This document shows, in pieces, positions 46,113 to 56,873 of a stretch of 64,000 nt of DNA (its first letter is position 1; every line of letters begins with the position of its first letter). The DNA is taken from the NCBI GenBank assembly GCA_021018995.1, contig CM037586.1:10333328-10397327 (forward strand). Reading direction: 5' to 3'. Made by a program: the position numbers and the translations under genes. Below the pieces are notes generated by a model, which was given only the letters and a program-made list of their open reading frames with translations, was not told where the DNA came from and searched no databases. The stretch comes from Chloranthus sessilifolius (Eukaryota > Streptophyta > Magnoliopsida > Chloranthales > Chloranthaceae).

Positions 46113-46589
46113 TTCAGGACAAGGCTAATATATTGTATATATTATATATGTGTTTTAGATGTATGTTTTATAGTTTTCACGATGTAATTCTTAACAGTGC
46201 TTTTTTTTGTGACAAAAGATTTTATAAATCCCTTGAAACTTGAAAGTTCTTTGCCTTTTAAGTGGTAGTGGTTATGGCCATGGTTAAAATCTCGGTATTC
46301 CAATATGTATGTTTGATACCAATATCAAGAGCATATGCATCGAGCGGAACAAACTTGCAAAAAAAAAAAGCAATAAAAAAATTGCATTAAAAAAGATACC
46401 AAGAGTATCTTTTTCTCTGTCTCTAATATTTTTTAAAAAAATTGCATTAAAAAATGTATTTAAAAAAAGCGTATTTAAAAAAATGCATTAAAAAAAACAA
46501 TATTTAAAAAAAAAAATTGCATAAAAATTTGTCAATGTAAATTTGTTTTTTTATTAAAATAGTATTTTTTTTATAAAAAAATTGCATAA
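46113..46589. other. AT-rich low-complexity region
   Basis: Repeated AAAAAATTGCATTAAAAAA and ATTTAAAAAAA phrases (about 46360-46580). No coding signal. Confidence 0.6.
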
Positions 46590-46745
46590 AAAAACCACTG
46601 TCAAAAGCCGTGATTTTTTCTATGACTGTTAAAAGCAGTCGTTGTTGAAGTTCATAAACCACTGTCTTGTATAGTGGTAAAAAAAAACCACTCCTTTTTT
46701 TACAATTGTTTAGAGTAGTGGTTTTTTTGGCTTTTTCACATAGTG
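46590..46745. mobile_element. CACTA-like transposon terminus
   Basis: Read on the - strand from 46745 it starts CACTATGTGAAAAAGCC, consistent with a CACTA terminal inverted repeat. Behind it come repeated, inverted subterminal motifs (ACCACT/AGTGGT, GACTGTTAAAAGC, CTGTCAAAAGCCG). No opposite terminus was found; it may lie outside or be lost. The flanking 3 bp are TAG. Confidence 0.45.
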
Positions 46746-47735
46746 TAGGTAGCACCCAAGCATTACTATCTGGAAAATCGGACTTCCTAGAGAAAACCAG
46801 AATAGGTACTTTGGTGGCATAGGAAACCTGAAAGAAAAGGGAAAACCCTACACCCGGAGGAAACCAGAATGTCCGGGAAAAAACCTCCAACAAACAAAAA
46901 ATGGAAAACTAAAAACCCCAACAAAAAAGTGACCCCCCTACAAAGAGTGAAAAAAAGATAACAGTTGTTCCACTTCGAAGCTTTTAATGTTGAAGAGAGA
47001 AGAGTTGCCTTTACCATCTACTATCGCCCAATTGCAAACGGTGATGATACTGTTTTGAATGAGCCTCTTAGCATTAAAGGAAGAGTAGTTCCATTTGATG
47101 TTGTGCGAGATATCCAAATGTTCCAAAGGGTGGAAATATGGAGATGGTCCCATATCCATTTCTTGATACCCGTAGCATCGCACTGATCCCAACTTAAAAG
47201 AAAAATAACTATGTTCTTGTGTGTGCAAGATGAGATACCGAGAACTTTAAAGAAAACACCCCAAATGGACCATATTTTCTCACATGTAAGGAAGAGATGC
47301 TCGATGTCTTCTTCAGCGCAGCCATAGAAGAAACACTTTTGATCAATTTGCATGCCTCTTCTCATAAGATTGGAGATAGTAGGGATGCAATAATCGGGAC
47401 GCAATAATCCCAAATGAAAGCCCAGTCCACGATATGGAGATGTGGATGCAATGATTTGAAAGCAGATTTAACGGAGAAGCTTCTATGATTACCATAGTTC
47501 CAAATTCTGAGATCGTCACCATCCAAGTATAATTTAACATTATCTATGATATCAAAAAACAAGGAGTACTCGGCTATTTCAACATCCGTAAGTCTTTGTC
47601 TGAAGCTGAAAAGCCACTGTGTGGGATTTTCCAAACTAAAGGTATTACTTATTTTGATATTGGGAACAACGACGATGTTGAATAAGTTTGGAAACTTAGA
47701 AAGCAGCTTCGGTTCTCCTTCTGGCCATCTATCAG
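46746..47735 (-). pseudogene. LINE 3' fragment: RT zinc-binding domain and 3' UTR
   Basis: The - strand from about 47735 reads FPNLFNIVVVPNIK and WLFSFRQRLTD, then CFFYGCAEEDIEHLFLTC and IWSIWGVFFKVLG. This is the zinc-binding C-terminus of plant L1-type LINE RTs. Two frame changes occur (about 47400 and 47600). Below 46960 a T/G-rich 3' untranslated end follows. It is collinear with the LINE at 60375-64000, of which it is probably the separated tail, with roughly 100 codons missing between them. Confidence 0.72.
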
Positions 47736-48133
47736 ACCTGGTCTAATACCATCGGTCACACCTCGTTTGATCTCGGTAAGCTCCGCATCTTTCATCTGAA
47801 GCTCGTAGATGTCATCGAAGATCGTCGATCTGATCGTGATGTTTGCCACTAAGGCTCCTGAATCTTTTACCTCAATCTTCTTGTCATACAACGAGATATC
47901 CTCTAATAATTTCCATCTTATGATTCCCATGATAAGGCTTGATAATTGAGCCAATGCCTTTCGACTCAAAGCATCTGCGACGATGTTTGCTTTACCTGGA
48001 TGATATTGAATGGAGCAATCATAGTCCTTGAAACACTATCCATCTTCTCTGCCTCATATTCAGATCCTTCTGAGTAAATAGGTACTTGAGGCTCTTACGA
48101 TCCGTGAATATCTCAAAAGTTTTCCTATAAAGG
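47736..48133 (-). pseudogene. Chromovirus pol fragment (RNase H end and connection)
   Basis: The - strand encodes [14 protein letters not shown]-like sequence near 48070-48110, then [11 protein letters not shown]-like text, SRKALAQLSSLIMGIIRWKLLED, and an end at KRGVTDGIRPGL. It parallels 1-360 of element A. It is cut at both ends, by LINE sequence at about 47735 and by the truncated E LTR at 48134. It is placed downstream of the E 3' LTR, where pol does not belong, so the junction is a rearrangement. Confidence 0.75.
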
Positions 48134-48809
48134 GTATATAATAGCACAATGTACCAAACCCTAAAATCCAAACGTCAACTACGCTAAGTCCAAAAGTATA
48201 AAAGTTCTCAGTATACCAAGTCCAAACTCACCAAAATCCACAATGTACTAAATTTACGATCTCTGAACTAGGGTAAAAATCCTCATGCGAAAGATCTTCC
48301 AGTATGTAGCCTGAATCTTCCTCAACGCCAAGATCCTGAACAATACCTACACCTGTGACGTATAGTCGGAGTGAGCTAACAGCCTAAGCTCAGTAGAGAA
48401 AACTCAATAGCAGTTACATTTTATTAGATCAATGTATAAATTCAATGACACTTTTCAAAGCATTTGCATATCCAAGTGGAAAGCATGTTCATGTCAAAAT
48501 AGTATTCGAAGAATCTTTTAAGTAATAAATTACAAAATAAAACTTCGAGCAATGATCAGGGTTCATGCATTTTCGTGTCAAAACGGAAAGCAAAATAAAA
48601 TTTCTTATTTCTTATTTTCTAGGATTCGGACAAATTTACAGCCAAGGTTCAAGTTCGGATTTGCAAACAATGTCAAATTTGCAACGAGCAACCAATCTGA
48701 GACCAAAGCATCCCACGTGGAGGGAATAGAGCATCCTATATGAAAGGAACAAGGTTAAAACCCTGGGGAATCTACCCCTCTCTGGAGCCTGTACTCCTCT
48801 TTGTCTCAA

Positions 48810-49030
48810 ATTCAAGGTTCATGTTCAAGTTCAAGTTCAAGTACGGATCAAAATTCAAGCTCGGAGTTTGAAATCAACAGATTCAAGGTTCGGATTTAAA
48901 GTTCGAATACAAGTTCTAAATTCCAATTTACAGTTTACATTTCAAGTTCATTTTCGAAGTTCCAATTTCAAGAATTTAAGTACAAGTTCAAATACAAGTT
49001 CAAGGATTCAAAAACTTTCAATTACAAGTG
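48810..49030. repeat. TTCAAG-rich degenerate minisatellite in E LTR
   Basis: Many overlapping TTCAAG / CAAGTTCAAG phrases at irregular 6-20 bp spacing. The same stretch recurs at about 55250-55480 in the other LTR with different copy numbers, showing slippage-type change. Confidence 0.7.
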
Positions 49031-49589
49031 CAATTACAATTTGAAATCACAATTATATCATTGCGTCTATGAATCAAATTTTAAAATGCAGATGTGCATA
49101 GAGTTTTCCCCTATAGTCAATTTCTGAGTTCTAAACCATTTCAAAATCAAACAAGTTAAATACTAGCTCAAAATCAATCAAACTTATGCCATTTCATTTG
49201 ATCATATCAAAGCATTTATGAAATCAGAGTCAAAAATGCAATTGACTGTCAAATTTTTCCCACCTTAACCTCAAAGTTGCGAGAAACAAAGTAAGGTCCT
49301 ATCAACAGCCTCTCCCCTTCAATCTATATTACAATTATGATGATGTATTAAGGATTGATCTTAATTACTAACAACTCTGACGTATTTCAGTGTTTTCTCA
49401 AAATCGAGGCAGAAATGGGCAAGTTCATGCTAACTTAGAACTTGACCCAACTTCTCGCTCAATTTTGACCATTAAGACTTTTGATTCATGTATTTATTAA
49501 CTAATATAAGTTATAGGGCTCGTTGTCCTCTTTCCAACGCCATGAGAATTTCATGAATCAGAGTTTGGAGCAAAAACTTACGGTCAAAA

Positions 49590-49683
49590 TCGAACGATCG
49601 ATTTTTCGAGGCAAAAAAATTCGATCGATCGATTTCTCCAGATTTTTCACACTTCTCTGTTCTGTCAAATCTGATCGATCGGT
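49590..49683. repeat. Palindrome cluster, word TCGATCGATCGA (E 3' LTR)
   Basis: TCGAACGATCGA (49590-49601), TCGATCGATCGA (49621-49632) and TGATCGATCGG (49672-49682). The matching sites in the 5' LTR (56067-56180) are TCGAATGATCAA, TTGATTGATCAA and two CGATCGATCGG/TGATCGATTGG sites, i.e. decayed and with one extra copy. Confidence 0.8.
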
Positions 49684-50168
49684 TTTGACAGACTCAGAAC
49701 CCATTTGAGCTTCTTCTTCCTTGCTCTGAATCGTCCAAAACTCGTGGCACACATTCTCATCCATCCATACATCAACTCTTAACAATATTCACACTATTAA
49801 ACATAAATCTTACCTTCTAAAACTCGCGAAATCAGAGCACACGATGGATGGCACCGATAATGTTGAAGCCCACACTCCCCTTGAATTCAATGATGTCGAA
49901 ACCCACGCTTCTGTCAATTGCAACGGGATGAAACCCAAGGTCAATCTCCACGGATTGTGCATGATGAACTCACTAGATCCCCGCAAGATGCGGATCATAT
50001 AAAAGAGTGTTCCAATCAGGGTTTCTAACAAAAATGAAAGAGGGTTTGGGAAAAATGAATTCCCATGCTCTTGAATTTTCACCACGTCGATGATCAGCAT
50101 CCCCTTGCAACAATTGATCGAAGAAGAAGAATAAAAATGAGGAATCGACCAAAAAATCCAAGGGGTTG

Positions 50169-50200
<32 letters not shown>

Positions 50201-50902
50201 AGAACCCAAAGGACTAAAATTTGCAAACCGGCAATAGGTTTAAAAGGAAGTTTTGCCTTTTATATTAAAAGGGGCTGGCTCCCCTACAAAACACATACAC
50301 TCATTTGGGTGTTAAGACTTATCCACTTATAAGTGTTTGGTTCCGGTGTGAAACTAGCACACACAATTCAGGTATTTGTCACTCACTCAGAGGTTCTAGT
50401 TTAAGCCCAAAGTCGGCCCAACAGTTGGCCTAATCAGTCAGCCCAACTAGTCGGCCCAATTAGTCGGCTCAAATGGTCTGCCCAAATAGTCCAATAAGTT
50501 TTAATCATTAATAACTTTTATTTTTCACAAAAAACTTGCCTCTAGGTTGCACACGTGCATAGTGCATCGTATGCCTCACCAAATACGTATATTTGGTTGG
50601 GTGTCACATGACAGGTTAGGTTATTATGCTCAGGTCTACTCTCGGTTTGAGTTGAAATTCAGGTTGAGGCCCAAGTTCAAGCTTGCGCTCAGGTTTATGT
50701 GTAACATGCACAAATATGCCTATGCTCTACATAGGATACGGGTTGGGATTTAATGCGCTTGGCGGGTGCCCCCAATTATAACAAGTGGGGTTTGAGACCA
50801 CGCTATCTAGGTCAATTTTTGACTCGAGTCAAATCAGTCAAAAGGTTGCATTCTCGTCAAAGGTCAATGATTCAACACCTTCGAAAATTTTAGGTTGCTA
50901 CA

Positions 50903-51090
50903 TTCCTCCCACCTTAAAGAATTTTCGTCCTTGAAAATTTATGTGCCCTCTTCTACAAGGTACGGACACTTGATAGATCCTAACAAGAGTAGTCTCATTC
51001 TTTTCCAAGGGTTAATGATTCTTCATCAAGGAAGATTGGGGCTATTACATTCTCCCCTCCTTGAAGGAATTTTCGTCCTCAAAAATTCTC
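50903..51090 (-). other. Two successive LTR-end/polypurine junctions in element E
   Basis: On the - strand a purine-rich AAGGTGGGAGGAA abuts the LTR end at 50902. A further 147 bp on, a second junction reads TTCAAGGAGGGGAGAA followed by TGTAATAGCC (51049-51050). The intervening segment looks like the last 100-odd bp of a second, F-like LTR. Confidence 0.6.
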
Positions 51091-51459
51091 AAGATTATTT
51101 GAGAATTCTAAAACTATTGATCAGAAACAGATCTACATTCATAACTATGTAGCAAGGACTGATCCACAACTAACCCAGCAGAATTAACTTCACAACTACT
51201 CATGAGAATATATCTACAATTAAGTAGTAGAATATATTCATAACTATTTAGAATTCGACATTCGCCCAAAATTCTGATAATTAAAACTAACACGAATTGC
51301 CATAATGAACAATCTATCTTCATTATAACAAACTTTAAATGTTGAACTATGCACAATAACCATTAATCCAAAACGCAATGTCCCCAAAAGAAAATTTAAA
51401 ACTATTTACTACCAAAGTTAACCTAGGGCCTCTGAATAGTTACCAACATCGTATGCGCT
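51091..51459 (-). other. Element E spacer
   Basis: AT-rich, with several ACAACTA(C/T)-type short repeats. No ORF. This is where pol would be expected if the element were complete. Confidence 0.5.
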
Positions 51460-54054
51460 TTCTTAGCCTCAGGACAATCCTTTAGCCGATGTCCTTTCTG
51501 GCCACAAACAAAACATGTGCCCAATGCTCGCCTACATTCCTCATCCTTATGATGTTTTCTGCATCTTGTGCATAATATAATCGATGCAGGCTAAGAGGTG
51601 TGTGGAGTTAGTTGAACCCTTGATGTTTCGCTCGTAGTAAGGTTCGAAAGACGGAAAGGTCTCATAGGCGTAGACATGGGCAGTCTCAAGTAGGTAGCCT
51701 AAGTAGGCTAACTGGGCGTTGATATCAAAAGCCTCAGATCCTTGCCTGCCTACTCGAAAGCACAAGATCATGTTTGACTTGTCCTCTCTTTTTGGTACTG
51801 ATCATTCACATAATATACCATTTTATCACCCTTAACTTAGTGATGCTAGGACTTAGTTTGTTTCTAATAAGTTGATGATGTGCAGATATTAAGGATAACT
51901 AGTAAAAGAGACCCATAACGTTAATCTTTATCAAAATGAACTCAAAAAGAGCAGTAAAAAAAGATTAAGCAAAAAAAGACGATTCGCTATATACTGGAAG
52001 CTAGAAAATCATGAAAGATGATTAAGCGTTGCTACTAAAGAAGAGAATAGAAAGCCGTAATTTACAATTCTATAGAAGATGTTCAAGAAGCTAAAGCGAT
52101 ATAAAAGAAAAGTGATGAATCATAATTTAGAGAATTGTCAACAATGAGAAAGCTATGAAAGATAGAAAATCATGATTTACGATTTTCTAAAAAAGATAAG
52201 AAAAGAGAGATAATCGTGACTTACGATTACGATTATAGAAGCTTTCCCACTACTGATACTGATGTTGATCACGTGAGAATGAACTCCGCCATGAAGAATT
52301 AGAAGAACTCTTATATTAGAAGTTTGACTGATCACGGATCTGGGAGATTGTCGAAAAGGAATCTTAAAAGGACTCTGTTACTGAATAAAAAGAAAGAAAT
52401 CCAGAAGCGCATCAACTATCAAAGCGAGGAAGAATAAAATTAGAATTAGAGTTATAATAGGAATCTTTTATTTCTTTTATTAGAATTAGAACTTGTAAAT
52501 CGACTCCTTATGATCTATAAATAAGAGAGCCCGGTGTAGGAATAAACCATCGAAGAAATTCTCAGCATCAATTGACAACTGAGGTTGGGTTTTCTTTCGA
52601 TCAACTTAGAGTAGATTTTTATTACTTTGTAGATTAGATATCCAAGGTTTCTCAAGAGCAATTGACGGCTGCTATTGGGAGCTGAAGATTAGTGTAGATA
52701 TCTGTAGTCTTTCAGAAGCAATTGACGACTGCGGCTGAGGGGTGAAGGATATATTTTACTTTGCTTTCTAGTTTAAATATCATTTTTTTGCTTTGTAAAC
52801 ATCTTCAAATTTTAATTTGAATTGACGACTCAAGTTGAAGTTTGCATATTAGTGTAACGATTTTTACTTTTCCATCTTCAGTTTTCTAGAATTTGATTGA
52901 TGCCCAAGTTTTAGGAAGTTTTTTATTAGATTAAATCTGTATTGATAAGATTCTAATTTTGATTGAAAACCAATACTAGAAAACTTGAGATATAGTGTAA
53001 CAGTAATGTTTAATTTTATAAATATCTGATAGCAAAAGATTGTGATTGACGACCATAATCTAAAGTTTGAAGATTAGGATTTATTTTCTGCAATTTAGAT
53101 TAATAACAATTCTTTATTCATATTTCTCCAGTAGTTTAGGATCTTAAAAGATAAGTACAAGTTTTCAAAAAAGTTGAATTAATATAATAAACCTGTCTCT
53201 ATGGGAAAGATCCTTTGCTAGTATTATAATTTCTATGCACTTGCAATAGGTTAAGACTTAATTAGATACACGTATAAGTTACCAGTCAGGTATTTCTCCT
53301 TGCTTTGGTACTTCTTTTCAATGTCTTGCTCAGCAATAAGGGCCGTTACCTCTGCGTAGATTCCCAACTCAAACAGTGAAACCCTTTCCTAGATGTTACC
53401 TCAGGCCTCATTGAAATTTCTTAGCCTTCATTAATTCCATGGCCACATGTTGAGGTACAATCCTAGAAAGCCTACTAAACTCAATTTTGGTACTCACGTA
53501 CCGACATTTGACCCTACTCTAGTGAAATAAATTGAACTTCCCACTGATCTCTCACTGCGTTGGGAAAGTACTCTTCATTGGGCGCTTCAACAAACTCAGC
53601 CCAAGTCCAAGGAGTATTAGGAATCCCCAGTTCTCTGGTTCTTGATACGGACTTCCACCATAGAACTGTCTCTCCATCTAACTTGAAAGCTGCCCATCTC
53701 ACTTTCTTATCCTCAGTGCAAGGAAGCACACTGAAGATCTTTTTCATCTCATCCAGCCACTTTTCGGCCTCAAGTGGATCGGTTTGGCCCGAAAAGCTTG
53801 GAGGACGCAACTTTCCAAATTATAAAAATCCTAAAGGTTGCTGCCTAGCCACCAGTAGCTCGATCTGTTGTGCCATGGATGTCGTCTACTGTGTCATTGC
53901 ATTGGCCATGGTCTCCAACAATTGTCTATCACTACCACTGTCACTACCCCCCAGTGGCTGTTCCTACGCCACGCAATATGCCCTCGCTTTCAGAGACATC
54001 CGTCATGCGAACCGTCCTCGGTCTGCCTCTACCTCCTCTAACATGTGGGGCCAT
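51460..54054 (-). pseudogene. Element E gag, interrupted by solo LTR G
   Basis: The start is ATG 54054 (MAPHVRGGRGRPR), then a stop-ridden stretch. The gag domain follows at 53810-53514: MRPPSFSGQTDPLEAEKWLD, VRWAAFKLDGETVLWWKSV, WAEFVEAPNEEYFP. The frame decays to about 53294, where LTR G intervenes. Beyond it the zinc knuckle CFVCGQKGHRLKDC lies at 51474-51515 (C-x2-C-x4-H-x4-C). It corresponds motif by motif to the element C gag. Multiple stops; not functional. Confidence 0.82.
51799..53288 (+). mobile_element. Solo LTR G inside element E gag
   Basis: TGATCATTCA...TACCAGTCA (1490 bp), flanked by GGTAC (51794-51798) and GGTAT (53289-53293), a target duplication with one change. The 3' part (TCTATGGGAAAGATCC...CTATGCACTTGCAATAGG) has the layout of Athila/Tat- or SIRE-type LTR ends. 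No internal domain is present. It carries five spaced ATTGACGACT-type motifs (52571, 52671, 52731, 52821, 53045). Gag sequence resumes on both sides. Confidence 0.7.
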
Positions 54055-54127
54055 ACTGATCTGTCATGTTCAACAAAAAAAATTTCATCAAAAGTAATCG
54101 CGAAGATCCAAAGCCTTAGTCAGAAGT

Positions 54128-54303
54128 GATTTTCCTGTGTACCCTATGCTTTGACAAAACCTTTTGCCATATCTCTGAACCTAAAACTATGGCTCTGAGT
54201 CCCCATGAGACCTAAAGCTTAAGCTCTGATACCAACTGTGACAGAGTCACAGTTGGGTCTCCTGTGTCCTGATAGAATCTATTGCCATATTTTTTATACC
54301 AAC
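54128..54303 (-). other. Element E primer-binding region, duplicated
   Basis: The - strand has TGGTATCAGAGC (54223-54234), a perfect tRNA-iMet primer site. It does not abut the LTR directly: 69 further bases (54235-54303) repeat the neighbouring leader in diverged form and end in a degenerate TGGTATAAAAAA before the LTR (54304). Confidence 0.65.
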
Positions 54304-56873
54304 TGTGACAACCCGGATTTTCCCAATATAATTTTCTGAGATATTCTTTTTGACCAACCAACAGGGAAAACCCGGATTGCCAGATTGCAGAACACAATCC
54401 AAATACAGAATTTACTTGGTGCATCCACATATAAGCGTGGAAATCAGACCAGATAATTACTTGACAAAGCAAAGATCGTTATGGCAGAACTAAAATTTCT
54501 ATTCTAATATCCAACATGAATAGTAACTAAAACAAACTACCGGTGATGACCGACCATCACCTAAAAAGTGGTGTACAATGTGTATATAATAGCACGAATG
54601 TATCAAACCCCAAAATCCAAACGTCAGCTAAGCTAAGTCCAAAAGTATAAAAATTCTCAGTGTACCAAGGCTAAACTCACCAAAATTCACAATGTACTAA
54701 ATCTACGATCCTTGAACTAGGGTAAAAATCCTCAGGCGGAAGATCTTCTTCTTTCGATACGTAGTCTAGATCTTCCTCAAACCTAAGACCCTGATCAATA
54801 CCTATACTTGTGACGTATAGTCAGGGTGGGCTAACATTCTAAGCTCAGTAGAGAAAACTCAATGGCAGTTACATTTTATCAGATCAATGCATAGATTCAA
54901 TGACAGTTATTTTCATATCCAAGCGAAAGCATGTTCATATCAAAACAGTATTCAAAATTTTTTTTCAGTAATCAATAACAAAACAAAACTTCAAGCGCTG
55001 ATCAAGGTTCATGTACTTTCGTGTCAAAACGGAAAGCAAAACAAAATTTCTTATTTCTTATTTTCTAGGATTTGGACGAATTTACAGCCAAGGTTCAAGC
55101 TCGGATTTGCAAACAATGTCGAATTTGCAACGAGCAACCAATCTAAGACCAAAGCATCCCACATGGAGGGAATAGAGCATCCTACATGGAAGGAACAAGG
55201 TTAAAACCTTGGGGACTCTACCCCTCTCTGGAGCTTCTACTCTCGCTGTCTCAAGTTCAAGGTTCATGTTCAAGTTCAAGTAACAAGTTCAAGTTCAAGT
55301 ACGGATCAAGATTCAAGCTCGGAGTTCGAAATCAATAGATTCAAGGTTCAAATTTAGAGTTCAGATACAAGTTTAAAATTCTAATTTACAATTTACATTT
55401 CAAGTTCATTTTCAAAGTTTCAATTTCAAGAATTTAAGTACAAGTTCAAGGATTCAAAAACTTTCAATTACAAGTGCAATTACAATTTGAAACCACAATT
55501 ATATCATTGCGTCTATGAATCAAATTCAAAAATGCAAATGTGCATAGAGTTTTCCCCTATAGTCAATTTCCGAGTTCTAAAACTATTTCAAAATAAAACA
55601 AGTCAAATACTAGATCAAAAGCAATCAAACTTATCCCATTTCATTTGATCATATCAAAGCATCTACGAAATCAAAGTTAAAAATGCAATTGACTGTCGAA
55701 TTTTCCCCACCTTAACCTTGGAATTGCGTGAAACAAAGTAAGGTCCTATCAACAGCCTCTACCATTAATCTACATCACAATTATGATGATGCATTAAGGA
55801 TTGATCTAAATTACTAACAACTCCAGTGTATTTAATTGTTTTCTCAAAACTGAGGTGGAACTGGGCAAGTTCGTGCTAACTTAGAACTTAAACTAACTTC
55901 CCTCTTAATTTTTACCTTTAAGACTTTTGATTCATATATTTATTCATTTATCCAAGTTATAGGGCTCGTTGTCTTCTTTCCAACGCCATAAGAATTTTGT
56001 CAATCGGAGTTTGGAGCGAAAAGTTACGGCCAAAATATTGATGTTGTGTTGGCACTTCGGTCAAAATCGAATGATCAATTTTTCAAGGCAAAAAAAATTG
56101 ATTGATCAATTTCTCCAAAATTTTCACACTTCTCTATTCTGTCAAATCCGATCGATCGGTTCCCAAATTGATCGATTGGTTTTGGTAGACTCAGAACTCA
56201 TTCGGGTTTCTTCTTCCTTAATCCAAATCGTCCAAAACTCATGGCACACATTCTCATCCATCCATATATCAACTCTAAAAAATATTCACACTATTAAACA
56301 TAAATCTTACCTTCTAAAACTCACGAAATCAAAGCACATGATTGATGGCACCGATAATGTTGAAACCCAAGCTCCCCTTGAATCCAATAATGTCGAAACT
56401 CACGCTTCTCTCAATTGCAACGGAATGAAACTCAAGGTCAATCTCCACGAATTGTGCTCGATGAACTCACTAGATCCCCGCGATATGCGGATCGTACAAA
56501 AGAGGGTTCCAATCGGGGTTTCTAAACAAAATGAAAGAGGGATTGGGTAAAATGGGTTCCCATGCTCTTGAATTGCCACCATGTCAACGATCGACATTCC
56601 CTTGCAGCAATTGATCGAAGAAGAATAAAAATGAGGAGGAATCAACCAAAAAATCCAAGGGGATGCTCCCTCTCTCTCTCTCTAGCTCCCTCTCTCTTTC
56701 TCTCTCTCTCTCCCTCTCTAGAACCCAAAGGCCCAAAATTTGCAAACCGGCAATAGCTTTCAAAGGAAGTTTTGCCTTTTATATAAAAAGGGGCTGGTTC
56801 CCCTACAAAACACATACACCCATTTCGGTGTTAAGCCTTACCTACTTATAAGTGTTTGGTTCCTGTGTGAAAC

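Larger units (their letters stand above)
48134..50902 (-). repeat. 3' LTR of element E, truncated
   Basis: Homology to the 5' LTR begins at GTATATAATAGCAC (48134), corresponding to 54582, so the first 278 bp are missing. Ends GGTTGCTACA at 50902. Contains TTCAAG-rich repeats, the TCGATCGATCGA cluster and a (TC)n tract (50171-50201). Confidence 0.85.

Noticed and set aside
48810-49030. TTCAAG-rich stretch as heat-shock-type (nTTCn/nGAAn) promoter elements
   Set aside because: The units are all in one direction without alternating GAA blocks and vary freely between the two LTRs, which fits slippage better.
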